This document shows positions 39,539 through 48,380 of a stretch of DNA of 64,000 nt, piece after piece (the first letter of the stretch is position 1; every line of letters begins with the position of its first letter). Under the pieces are notes generated by a model that saw only the letters and a program-made list of their open reading frames with translations, was not told the origin of the DNA and ran no database searches. This stretch comes from Clostridia bacterium (GTDB lineage: Bacteria; Bacillota; Clostridia; Christensenellales; Borkfalkiaceae). Location of the stretch: positions 1-64,000 of the forward strand of contig CAAGME010000043.1 in the NCBI GenBank assembly GCA_900770945.1, written 5' to 3'. Made by a program: the position numbers and the translations under genes.

Positions 39539-42487
39539 ATGAAAGTTTTATCTAAAAAGATGTGGATTATTTTCACGTCGATCGTCGCGGTTTTTCTTGT
39601 TTTATTTATAACGGCAAGTGTTATAATGAACAAATATGAAGCAGCGATTAACAGTTATTTCGATCTTGTCGCATATAAAAAGGTCGAAGTTAAAGAAGAC
39701 GAAAATATAGACAAAAACTATTATAAATCATCTTACGACAGCGACGAAGATTTATGGTATGAAACCTCGGATTTCTCCGAACAAGTTGCCGGTGAAGGCT
39801 CAGTATTGTTGTGGAACAACTCCGACGCATTACCCCTTCAAAAAGCTTCTGCGGTAAGTTTATTTTCGATAACAAGTGTTGATTTGATATATTGCGGAAC
39901 CGGCTCCGCCGCATTTGACACAACGGGTGCGCCGACATTGAAAAACGCGCTCGAAGATAACCGTTTTAAAGTAAACCCCGTTTTGTGGGATTGGTACTTA
40001 ACGGGCGGTGGAAAAAATTACAGACGTACGAAACTTAGTTCGATAGCTGCTGCAAGCAATACTAATTTATATATGAACGAAGCGCCATGGAATAAGGTCG
40101 AAAGCGCATGCGGAACATCGTTTGAAGAGTATTCGGACGCGGCTATCGTCGTTATAGGAAGAAGCGGCGGCGAAGAATCCGATCTTTGCTGGGGAACTAA
40201 CGGCAACACCGACGGACTCGGTAACAATTATCTGCAATTGACACAGGAAGAAGTAGATATGCTCGACGCGCTTACTTCTTCATCGAGCAAATTTAAAAAG
40301 GTAATCGTGCTTATAAATTCGGCAAACCCGCTGCAGATGGATAAAATTGCTTCATATAAAGAAAAAATCGGAGCATGTTTGTGGATAGGCAACCCGGGTT
40401 ACGCGGGAATAGGCGGAGTGGCGGAAATACTTGCGGGGACGGTGAATCCTTCCGGCAGATTAGTCGATACGTATTGTTATGACAATAAAACCAATCCGTC
40501 CATGGCGAATATGGGCGATTATACGTACGGCAATTATTCGGCTTTTGGCAAATACACGAACAACGGGCAGAATGACTATATAAAATATATAGTTTATCAA
40601 GAAGGCATCTATACGGGGTATCGCTATTACGAAACGAGATATGAAGACGTTGTGACGGGCAAAGGGAACGCCGGAAATTACGATTATGCTTCGACTGTTG
40701 CATATCCGTTCGGATACGGCAATTCTTATACAACTTTCGAATATAGCGATTATCAGGTTAAGAAGAATTCCGACGGCGACTATGAAGTAACCGTTACGGT
40801 TACTAACACGGGTGCAATAAAAGGCAAAGAAGTCGTCCAAGTATATATTCAGAGACCATATACGGATTACGACAAGCAAAACGGTTTGGAAAAGCCCTCC
40901 GTGGAACTTGCGGGCTTTGTAAAAACAAAGACACTTAAACCCGGTAAATATCAAACGATTACTATAACCGTGGATAAAGAAGCTTTTCGGACATACGACG
41001 ATGAAGTCAATAAGACTTATATTCTCGAAAGCGGGAAGTATTATCTCGCGCTCGGCAGCGATGCGCATGATGCTCTTAATAATATTCTTGCGAAAAAAGC
41101 TAAAGATGGGGTAACGGTTAACTTTTCAGCAATGACGGCTGAAGGCAATACGACTTTCGCAACAATGATAGAGGACGTTAAAACGACTGACTTAACGATT
41201 TTTGCGAAAGACAAGGTTACCGGTACCGATATTTCTAACAAATTCGAATTTGCCGATATAAACAAATACGAAGGCACGAGCGAACAAAAGATAACTTACC
41301 TTACTCGTAGCGATTGGCAAGGAACGTATCCGGAAGCAAAAGTTAATCTTACGATGAATGAAACGATTGCAAAAGATATAACTTACAACAAAGCGATTGC
41401 GGAAGATAGCTCCATAACTATGCCGACTTTCGGAGCGAATAACGGTCTTACGCTTATAGCCATGATGGGTAAAGATTACGACGATAAGGCATGGAGCGAG
41501 GTTCTTGACCAAATGACTTTCGAGGAGATGGCTGAGCTTGTCGCTGTGGGGTACTGTCAGACGGTTGCGGTGAAATCAATAAACAAGCCGCAAACTAAAG
41601 AATCGGACGGCGCACTCGGTATAGGTTCCTCTTACGCAAGGCTTACGCCTTACAAGACAATGGGGTGGCCGTGTGAGATAATCGCAGCGGCGACTTGGAA
41701 CGTTCAACTTATTGAAGAAATGGGCGAGCTTTACGGTGAGGACATGTTCCATTCCGGTGTACAGGGTATTTATAGCCCCGGGCTTAACGTTCATAGAAAC
41801 TCTTACTGCGGAAGAAACTTCGAATATTATTCCGAGGACCCGTATATAACCGGGCAAATGGCGTCCGCACAAGTGAAAGGTATTCAAAGCAAAGGCAATT
41901 ATGTGTTTATGAAGCACTTTGCGCTCAACGAAGTCGAAACTAATAGGCATGGTGTGAGCGTTTGGACGGATGAACAGACGATAAGAGAACTTTACCTTGA
42001 CGGTTTTGAAACTGCGGTCAAAAGCGGTGCGACGGGGCTTATGTCTTCATATAATCGTATCGGCTGCTTGTGGACCGGCGGCAGCAAAGCCCTTATGACA
42101 GATGTTTTACGCGGCGAATGGGGCTTTGAAGGTCAGGTGATAACCGATTACGGAGCATACGTTAACGGAATCTATTCGTACACCGACGGTCTTATGGCAG
42201 GCGTTGACAAATATTTCTCCAGCGGCGAAACTTTTGATTATAAGGAATACCGCAATAACGCGACCGTTTGCAACGCTCTTCGCCAAGCCGTTCACCGCAT
42301 ATTATACGTCACCGTTAACACACATGCGATGAACGGCATGACTGCTAACACTAAAATCGTTCCGATTTTAACATGGTGGCAAAAATGCCTTGTTGCTGGC
42401 GATGTTGCGTTTGGGTGCGTGACTCTTGGCGGTGTGGTGATGATTGTTTTGAGTATACTTAGAAAAAAGAAAGCCGTTGCGGTCTAA
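39539..42487 (+). CDS. Second membrane-anchored GH3 glycosidase, reversed domain order
   Basis: 982 residues with the same plan as the enzyme at 29674: N-terminal membrane helix (about 8-28), GH3 C-domain (GEGSVLLWNN, NPSGRLVDTYCYD, YPFGYGNSYTTFEY), FnIII-like part (VTVTNTGAIKGKEVVQVY), then the catalytic barrel (GRNFEYYSEDPYITG, KHFALNEVE, MSSYNRIG) with nucleophile D870 (GQVITDYGAY), and a C-terminal membrane helix before RKKKAVAV. GAGGGAGAACCTTA precedes the ATG. Likely beta-xylosidase or beta-glucosidase acting at the cell surface; paralogue of the first GH3. Divergent from AraC. Confidence 0.93.
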   Translation: MKVLSKKMWIIFTSIVAVFLVLFITASVIMNKYEAAINSYFDLVAYKKVEVKEDENIDKNYYKSSYDSDEDLWYETSDFSEQVAGEGSVLLWNNSDALPLQKASAVSLFSITSVDLIYCGTGSAAFDTTGAPTLKNALEDNRFKVNPVLWDWYLTGGGKNYRRTKLSSIAAASNTNLYMNEAPWNKVESACGTSFEEYSDAAIVVIGRSGGEESDLCWGTNGNTDGLGNNYLQLTQEEVDMLDALTSSSSKFKKVIVLINSANPLQMDKIASYKEKIGACLWIGNPGYAGIGGVAEILAGTVNPSGRLVDTYCYDNKTNPSMANMGDYTYGNYSAFGKYTNNGQNDYIKYIVYQEGIYTGYRYYETRYEDVVTGKGNAGNYDYASTVAYPFGYGNSYTTFEYSDYQVKKNSDGDYEVTVTVTNTGAIKGKEVVQVYIQRPYTDYDKQNGLEKPSVELAGFVKTKTLKPGKYQTITITVDKEAFRTYDDEVNKTYILESGKYYLALGSDAHDALNNILAKKAKDGVTVNFSAMTAEGNTTFATMIEDVKTTDLTIFAKDKVTGTDISNKFEFADINKYEGTSEQKITYLTRSDWQGTYPEAKVNLTMNETIAKDITYNKAIAEDSSITMPTFGANNGLTLIAMMGKDYDDKAWSEVLDQMTFEEMAELVAVGYCQTVAVKSINKPQTKESDGALGIGSSYARLTPYKTMGWPCEIIAAATWNVQLIEEMGELYGEDMFHSGVQGIYSPGLNVHRNSYCGRNFEYYSEDPYITGQMASAQVKGIQSKGNYVFMKHFALNEVETNRHGVSVWTDEQTIRELYLDGFETAVKSGATGLMSSYNRIGCLWTGGSKALMTDVLRGEWGFEGQVITDYGAYVNGIYSYTDGLMAGVDKYFSSGETFDYKEYRNNATVCNALRQAVHRILYVTVNTHAMNGMTANTKIVPILTWWQKCLVAGDVAFGCVTLGGVVMIVLSILRKKKAVAV

Positions 42488-42499
42488 AAGGAGGGCAAA

Positions 42500-44272
42500 A
42501 TGAAAGTTAAAAGAAATAAACTCATAGGTTTTTTATGTTTGTTTGTCGTCTTTGCTCTTGTATTTTCGATAGCTGCTTGCACTGAGAAAAAAGAAGAAAA
42601 AGATATTGAAAACGGAATAATTTACGAGCTTACCGAAGACGGAAGTGGGTACGCAATAATCGGAACGGATAAATTCGAAGAAACGGAATACACCGTTCCG
42701 GAGACCCACAAAGGCAAGAGTGTAACCGAAATAGGCGAAAAAGCTTTTAAAGGTTGCAAAACGCTTACCTCGTTAATGGTGAAAAACAACGTGAAAAAGA
42801 TAGGATACGCGGCTTTCACGAATTGTAAAAACTTGGCGAAAATATCGTTGCCGTTTGTAGGCGGCGGTGACGGAGCAACAGAGGAAGAAACTCTTTTTGG
42901 GTATGTGTTCGGCAGTTCCTCGTTTTCCGGTTCGCTTGAAGTATATCAGACGATAGGGGATGAAGATTACAAATTTAAGTTGCCGGGCGACCTTACCGAA
43001 GTAGTTGTTACGGAGCAGAAAGAAATCACGGAAGGCGCGTTCTCTGCGTGTGAAAACTTAACCGAAGTCGCTCTGATTGCCGCCGAATCTGTCGGTAAAA
43101 ACGCTTTTGCCGATTGTGATGAACTTTCTGTGGTTTATGTAGGAACGTCGGCTCTTGCCAAAACCCTTACGCAAAAGACCAGCGCCGGAGGTCTTTTAGC
43201 GAATGCCGGATCCGTTTATATCGAAAAGAATATCAACGAGGTAGGCGCGTACGTTACCGATTCTCTTGAACTAAAAGACGGCACCGTAGAATTTTCCGGT
43301 AAAACGTTTAAAAAATACGGCGCGCATGAAAAAGACGGAATAAGATACAGAAAGGATAACGGCGAATATCAGGTGATTTCCGTATCCGAAAATTTTAATT
43401 CTGAAACGGTGAAGTTTCCGGAAAACATTAACGGCGCAAAAGTAACAAAGATAAGAACAAACGCTTTTCTTGGCGAAGACGGTATAAAGAAGATTTTTAT
43501 TCCGTCGAGTATGAACAATATAGAAGCAAACGCTTTTCGCGGGTGTTCCGCGCTTTCGAGCGTGTATATTGCTTCTGCCGAAGTAGCTAAAAACACCTTA
43601 TCGAACAGGTCTTACGGCGGATTGGTATATTATGCGAAAGATGTATATATAGCTTCTTCGATATCGAATGTGTCGGCATACTTCACGAAAACTTTCCTTA
43701 AAAAGACGGAAAGGGCGGAAACCGTTGACGGCGTGGCTTACGACAAATATTATGGGGAAGAACAAACGATAAGGTTCGAAGCTGAGTATGCGATTCTCGA
43801 CGGTAAAAACACCGAAAACGGAGGAAATACTTTTGTAAGGCGCAATGCGGCGGCTTCAAACAATTACTATATCGGCAATATGAGTAATCCGGGCAATACC
43901 GTTACATTCAATATAGTCGCTTCTTCGACGGTAAGGGGCAAGTTGACAATATGCATTGCAAGCCTACAAAATCCTGCCGGGAATGTCGTTTGCGCGTTGA
44001 AGAACATGTATGTTTTAACGGTAAACGGCAGCGAGGTTGCCGGTTATGACGAAGTTATGATTAATCCTTCGGATGCGGGCAAAGCCGTCGGAGGCAGTTA
44101 TTCCGATTATGTCACCGTGGAAGTTGAAATCGAACTTCGCGAAGGAAGTAACGTTTTGTTATTTACTGCAGGTTCTTCCATAAACAATCTTGACTATATT
44201 GAAATAACTTCTATGGCTAACCTCACTTGGGAACCTAAGACCGATAACGGTATTTATAATGATGTAGATTGA
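42500..44272 (+). CDS. Lipoprotein with BspA-type leucine-rich repeats and a CBM-like domain
   Basis: 590 residues, AAAAGGAGGGCAAA before the ATG. Lipobox SIAAC (Cys27). Residues about 40-400 contain BspA/LRR_5 repeats (SVTEIGEKAFKGCKTLTSLM, KKIGYAAFTNCKNLAKISL, NNIEANAFRGCSALSSVYI). The last about 180 residues are a CBM6/35-like sandwich (IRFEAEYAILDGKN ... GNTVTFNIVASSTVRGKL ... SNVLLFTAGSSINNLDYIEI). Probable surface protein that binds polysaccharide. It is 12 nt after the GH3 gene, hence same operon. Confidence 0.82.
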   Translation: MKVKRNKLIGFLCLFVVFALVFSIAACTEKKEEKDIENGIIYELTEDGSGYAIIGTDKFEETEYTVPETHKGKSVTEIGEKAFKGCKTLTSLMVKNNVKKIGYAAFTNCKNLAKISLPFVGGGDGATEEETLFGYVFGSSSFSGSLEVYQTIGDEDYKFKLPGDLTEVVVTEQKEITEGAFSACENLTEVALIAAESVGKNAFADCDELSVVYVGTSALAKTLTQKTSAGGLLANAGSVYIEKNINEVGAYVTDSLELKDGTVEFSGKTFKKYGAHEKDGIRYRKDNGEYQVISVSENFNSETVKFPENINGAKVTKIRTNAFLGEDGIKKIFIPSSMNNIEANAFRGCSALSSVYIASAEVAKNTLSNRSYGGLVYYAKDVYIASSISNVSAYFTKTFLKKTERAETVDGVAYDKYYGEEQTIRFEAEYAILDGKNTENGGNTFVRRNAAASNNYYIGNMSNPGNTVTFNIVASSTVRGKLTICIASLQNPAGNVVCALKNMYVLTVNGSEVAGYDEVMINPSDAGKAVGGSYSDYVTVEVEIELREGSNVLLFTAGSSINNLDYIEITSMANLTWEPKTDNGIYNDVD

Positions 44273-44336
44273 TAATAATTCGGGCGCTACCGCTAAAGAT
44301 AACGAGACGCCCTGTAAAAATGATAAACGGAGGTTT

Positions 44337-46763
44337 ATGAAAATGAAAAAAACAAGGCTGTTTATTTGCCTGATACTTGTCGCTTTATCTGCAATGTTTG
44401 CCATCGTCGGTTGTACAACGGAAGAAGGGAAAAAAACTCTCGAATCTTTGACCATAACGACTAACCCGACAAAGGTTGTATATGAAGAGGGCGAAAAATT
44501 CGATAAAACAGGAATGGTCGTTGCGGCGAGCTTTTCCGATCAAACGAAAAACACCGTAACCGATTACACGGTATCGCCGTCCGGAGTACTTAAAACGAGC
44601 GACGCTAAGATAATCGTTTCGTATACATACGAAGGAGTAACAAAAACCGCGGAAGTTGTCATAACCGTCAACGTGAAGAAAATTCTCGAATCCGTTAAGG
44701 TTACAACTCAGCCGTCTAAAACGACGTATTATGCCGGAGAAGTTTTTGACGCTTCGGGAATGAAAATCGTTGCTAAATATTCCGATGGGACGGATAAAGA
44801 AGTTTTAGATTACGATTATCCTAAAACGGCTTTGGAAGAAGGAACAACTAAGGTGACGATAACTTATCAAGGAAAAACCGCGGAAGTTGCCGTAACTGTT
44901 TTGGGTAAAGGTAAGACGACAAAGTTTGAAGCCGAAGACGAAAGAGTAAAACGCATGGGCGGTGCAATAAATACGGACGCCGGTTCCGGCGGTAAAAACG
45001 TGGGAGGACTCAATCATGAAGCAACGTTGACTTTCTGGCTCGATTCTGACGCCGAAGAGGTTATAAGGCTCGCCGTTGCTATTTCCAGCGAACAAGCGGG
45101 CGGCGGAAATCTAACGAAAACTTTCGATAAGCTTTTCTCGTTTACGCTTAACGACAGAGTTGTAGACACTTCTTCTCTTGTTGTTGCCCCTGTCTCCGAT
45201 TCTGCAAAAACGAGCGGCGATTATAACGATTTTAGAGAAGTTTTGATAAACGTCACTCTCGTTAAAGGTCATAACAAACTTGTATTTGCTTCCGCTATGG
45301 ATGAGAACGGAGAGTATCACGGCACGAACTTCGATTACATTGCCGTTACATCGATTACGTCTGTAGATTGGAGCCCGGCACCCACCCTCTCGTCTATAAC
45401 GGTTAGCGGAGCTAAAACGGACTATTTTGCGAATCAAAACTTTTCTACCGAAGGCATGGTTGTCACGGCAAAATATAGTTATGGCGAAGATAAAATCGTA
45501 ACGGGATACAACGTTACGCCGGAAGTCCTTTCTGCCGGTATGACGGGAGTTATAGTATCTTATACGGAGAACGGTGTTACCGTAACGGCTAAAGTTAGTG
45601 TAACCGTATCCGAAAAATCGGTAACGGCGATTAGCGTTGCGGGCGAATATAAGACGGAATATTACGAATATGATACGTTTGACCCGACCGGTATGATTGT
45701 AACGTTTGCTTATAACGATGGCAGCGAAGCGACCGCAAAGTCTGGAGAATATTCTTTCGATAAGTCCCCGCTTTCTACCGGTATGACGGCTTTTAGAGTT
45801 TATTATAGTTCGACGATTTATCAAGATATTGCCATAACCGTTAAAGCCTATACGGGGAGCGCAGTTGAGTTTGCTCATAAAAACAACGCCGTATCCGAGG
45901 TTAACGATTCTTCGCCTATGAAAGATTTTGCTTTAAAATACGGCTATGTCGGAGGTATGAACAACGAAGGAAAAGCCCTTGCTTATGAAATAAACTCCTC
46001 CGCTGCGCAAAAGGTAATACTTACTCTCGTGCTTGCCGGTAACGAGGGCGGGGATACTAAGCTTAACGAAATGTATTCTGTGTTCGTTAACGATACGGAA
46101 GTTGTCGTGAACGATGGTGTTATTGTTGAAAATAAAGGGAAAATCGCATATACGTATTTTACAAGCGTACAACTTGTAATCTCGCTTACGGGAGGCAAAA
46201 ACGAAATTAAGGTAGTAAGTAAAGGCGGCCCTGCGACGAACTTTTCCGGGCTTATTATAAAAACAGCCGATGCGAATCTTACTGTTGAGAAATATGTTGA
46301 GCCTACAATAGAATACAAAGGTAATTCGATTACTATAGTTACGCCCGGCGCGTCGAAAGGCGGCGAAATAAACGGGTCTTCTCCGGCGAAAGCGTTCGTT
46401 GAAGAGCATGGCTATAGAGGCGGAGTACCCGAAGCCGGAGACCTCAACTTTAATTTTGCGTCTTCAGTTAAGCAAAAGGTTCAGATAAAAATGTACCTGG
46501 CCGGGAACGAAGCCGGTGACACCGCTTTAAAAAATATGTTCTATATCAAAATCAATGGTACAGACATAGCCGAAACGATAAGTGCGGTTGTTTCTAACCC
46601 CGATAAAATAGCGTATTATTACTTTGTAGAAGTAATTTTCGAAGTTGAAGTACGAGAGGGAAATAATATTCTTACATTTACATCCAATGGCGGGTCGGGA
46701 ACAAACTTTTCCGGAATTGTTATTACTACGGCAACTACGGAAACAATTGTTACGGCTGCATAA
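44337..46763 (+). CDS. Lipoprotein with four Ig-like (Big_3) and three CBM-like modules
   Basis: 808 residues, CGGAGGTTT before the ATG. Lipobox AIVGC (Cys26). Four Big_3-like repeats share the phrase Y..GE.FD..GM.V.A.YSDG: two at about 30-190, one after each further spacer (YFANQNFSTEGMVVTAKYSYG; YEYDTFDPTGMIVTFAYNDG). Three CBM6/35-like sandwiches: about 195-345 (FEAEDERVKRMGGA...), 505-650 (SSPMKDFALKYGYVGGMNNEG) and 670-800 (SSPAKAFVEEHGYRGGVPEAG); the last two are close duplicates. No catalytic domain; a spaced-out surface carbohydrate binder. Last gene of the GH3 operon. Confidence 0.82.
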   Translation: MKMKKTRLFICLILVALSAMFAIVGCTTEEGKKTLESLTITTNPTKVVYEEGEKFDKTGMVVAASFSDQTKNTVTDYTVSPSGVLKTSDAKIIVSYTYEGVTKTAEVVITVNVKKILESVKVTTQPSKTTYYAGEVFDASGMKIVAKYSDGTDKEVLDYDYPKTALEEGTTKVTITYQGKTAEVAVTVLGKGKTTKFEAEDERVKRMGGAINTDAGSGGKNVGGLNHEATLTFWLDSDAEEVIRLAVAISSEQAGGGNLTKTFDKLFSFTLNDRVVDTSSLVVAPVSDSAKTSGDYNDFREVLINVTLVKGHNKLVFASAMDENGEYHGTNFDYIAVTSITSVDWSPAPTLSSITVSGAKTDYFANQNFSTEGMVVTAKYSYGEDKIVTGYNVTPEVLSAGMTGVIVSYTENGVTVTAKVSVTVSEKSVTAISVAGEYKTEYYEYDTFDPTGMIVTFAYNDGSEATAKSGEYSFDKSPLSTGMTAFRVYYSSTIYQDIAITVKAYTGSAVEFAHKNNAVSEVNDSSPMKDFALKYGYVGGMNNEGKALAYEINSSAAQKVILTLVLAGNEGGDTKLNEMYSVFVNDTEVVVNDGVIVENKGKIAYTYFTSVQLVISLTGGKNEIKVVSKGGPATNFSGLIIKTADANLTVEKYVEPTIEYKGNSITIVTPGASKGGEINGSSPAKAFVEEHGYRGGVPEAGDLNFNFASSVKQKVQIKMYLAGNEAGDTALKNMFYIKINGTDIAETISAVVSNPDKIAYYYFVEVIFEVEVREGNNILTFTSNGGSGTNFSGIVITTATTETIVTAA

Positions 46764-46839
46764 GAAAAGATTTTATGAAAGTTTCTGTAAGCCGAAAGTA
46801 AATCGCGGTGAAAAACGATTGGCAAAGTAGAAAAAACGC

Positions 46840-46868
46840 TTGAAATTTAACGTTTAACATTATACAAT
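46840..46868 (+). promoter_or_regulatory. Promoter of the GH43-xylAB operon
   Basis: TTGAAA (46840-46845), 17-nt spacer, TACAAT (46863-46868). Confidence 0.65.
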
Positions 46869-46873
46869 TAACG

Positions 46874-46914
46874 GAGCCGACGAGGAATACGATTGTTGAG
46901 GGCTTTGTCGGCTC
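46874..46914 (+). promoter_or_regulatory. 5'-end stem-loop of the GH43-xylAB mRNA
   Basis: GAGCCGAC (46874-46881) pairs with GTCGGCTC (46907-46914) at the predicted mRNA start; A-rich flank, so not a terminator. A second small stem (AAAGG 46925-46929 with CCTTT 46937-46941) would cover the ribosome site of the GH43 gene. Operator or translational control are both possible. Confidence 0.4.
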
Positions 46915-46941
46915 AAAAAAACAAAAAGGGAAACTACCTTT

Positions 46942-48366
46942 ATGAAACAAGTATTTAATCCTTATCTTCCTTCTTACGAATATATTCCGGACGGGGAGCC
47001 GCATGTCTTTGGCGACAGAGTGTATATTTACGGCTCTCACGATAAGTTTAACGGAAAGTTCTTTTGCATGAACGATTACGTTTGCTATTCCGCGCCCGTT
47101 GACGACCTTAAAAATTGGCGGTACGAGGGCGTTATCTGGAAAAAGGCTAACGACCCGACAAAAAAAGGGCTTATTCTCAACCAGATGTACGCGCCCGACG
47201 TTGTCGAGGGCAACGACGGAAAGTATTACCTTTATTATTTTATCGGCAGCAGCGGCACGATAGGCGTTGCCGTTTGCGATACGCCCGCGGGCGAATATAA
47301 ATATCTCGGACGGGTCAAATACCCCGACGGTAAGGTTTTGGGGAGGAACGGAGAAAAGGACGCTCACCAATTCGACCCCGGAGTGTTTAAGGACGACGAC
47401 GGAAAAATTTACTTATACACGGGTTTTGCGCCCAAATCGCCTAACATCTTTACACGGTTTAAGCCTGTAAACACGCATGGCGCGCTCGGAGCGGAGCTTG
47501 AAAGCGATATGCTTACGATAAAGCTCCCGACGGCGAGAATAGCAAAATCTCAACACTGTTCTTTAGGTACCGGGTACGAAGGACACGAGTTTTTCGAAGC
47601 TTCGTCAATGCGAAAATTCAACGGTAAGTATTACTTTATTTATTCTTCCGTTTTAGGACACGAGCTGTGCTATGCGATAGGCGATTCTCCGCTCGGCGAG
47701 TTTAAGTACGGCGGAACGCTCGTATCGATAGGCGACGTGGGAATAAGCGAAAAGCCGACCAATTATCTCGGCAACACGCACGGCAGCGTTGAAAAGATAG
47801 GCGACAAATACTACGTTTTTTACCACAGACAGACAAACAGACATTGCCATTCGCGCCAGGCTTGCGCGGAGGAAATAAAGCTGAATGCCGACGGAACGTT
47901 CACGCAGGCGGAAGTTACTTCCTGCGGGCTTAACGGCGGACCGCTTATAGGGAAAGGCGAGTACGAAGCTCGTATTGCCTGCAACCTTACGAGCAAGAAA
48001 GGCGTTAAGTTTTACACGGGCAAAACGCCCGCGGGCGTACACCCGTACTTTACGCAAAGCGGCGTTGACAGAGAGTGCGACGGCGACCAATATATAGCGA
48101 ATTTTCGTGACGGAGCGACGGCGGGCTTCAAGTATTTTAAGTTTGAAAACGCAAAGGGCGTTTCGATTAAAATTCGCGGCAAAGCGCACGGCGAAATGCT
48201 TGTTTTCGGCAAAGAGAAAAGGGAAGCGGCAAGGATAAAAATCGATATTGACGGCGGAACGAAAGAATTTTCTTCAACGCTTGATATCGCGGACGGAGTA
48301 AGCCCGTTGTACTTTACTTTCCGCGGCAAAGGAAAGTTTGATTTTTTAAGTTTTGAGCTAAAATAG
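46942..48366 (+). CDS. Cytoplasmic GH43 beta-xylosidase/arabinofuranosidase
   Basis: 474 residues without signal peptide. The five-blade propeller catalytic domain begins FNPYLPSYEYIPDGEPHVFGDRVYIYGSHD (shown in parts), with the pKa-modulating Asp in MYAPDVVEG and the acid Glu in GHEFFEASSMRK. The C-terminal about 130 residues are a beta-sandwich resembling CBM6 (KGVSIKIRGKAHGEMLVFG). It should release xylose or arabinose from imported oligosaccharides; the released xylose feeds the next two genes, xylA (15-nt gap) and xylB. Confidence 0.9.
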   Translation: MKQVFNPYLPSYEYIPDGEPHVFGDRVYIYGSHDKFNGKFFCMNDYVCYSAPVDDLKNWRYEGVIWKKANDPTKKGLILNQMYAPDVVEGNDGKYYLYYFIGSSGTIGVAVCDTPAGEYKYLGRVKYPDGKVLGRNGEKDAHQFDPGVFKDDDGKIYLYTGFAPKSPNIFTRFKPVNTHGALGAELESDMLTIKLPTARIAKSQHCSLGTGYEGHEFFEASSMRKFNGKYYFIYSSVLGHELCYAIGDSPLGEFKYGGTLVSIGDVGISEKPTNYLGNTHGSVEKIGDKYYVFYHRQTNRHCHSRQACAEEIKLNADGTFTQAEVTSCGLNGGPLIGKGEYEARIACNLTSKKGVKFYTGKTPAGVHPYFTQSGVDRECDGDQYIANFRDGATAGFKYFKFENAKGVSIKIRGKAHGEMLVFGKEKREAARIKIDIDGGTKEFSSTLDIADGVSPLYFTFRGKGKFDFLSFELK

Positions 48367-48380
48367 CGAGGTGAATATTT

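Noticed and set aside
45111..45878. 255-codon frame antisense to the Big_3/CBM lipoprotein gene
   Set aside because: Repetitive RYR/NRY-rich translation typical of an antisense shadow of Ig-like repeats.
46874..46914. Stem-loop before GH43 as a terminator of the preceding operon
   Set aside because: It lies downstream of a good promoter and is followed by an A-run, not a T-run.
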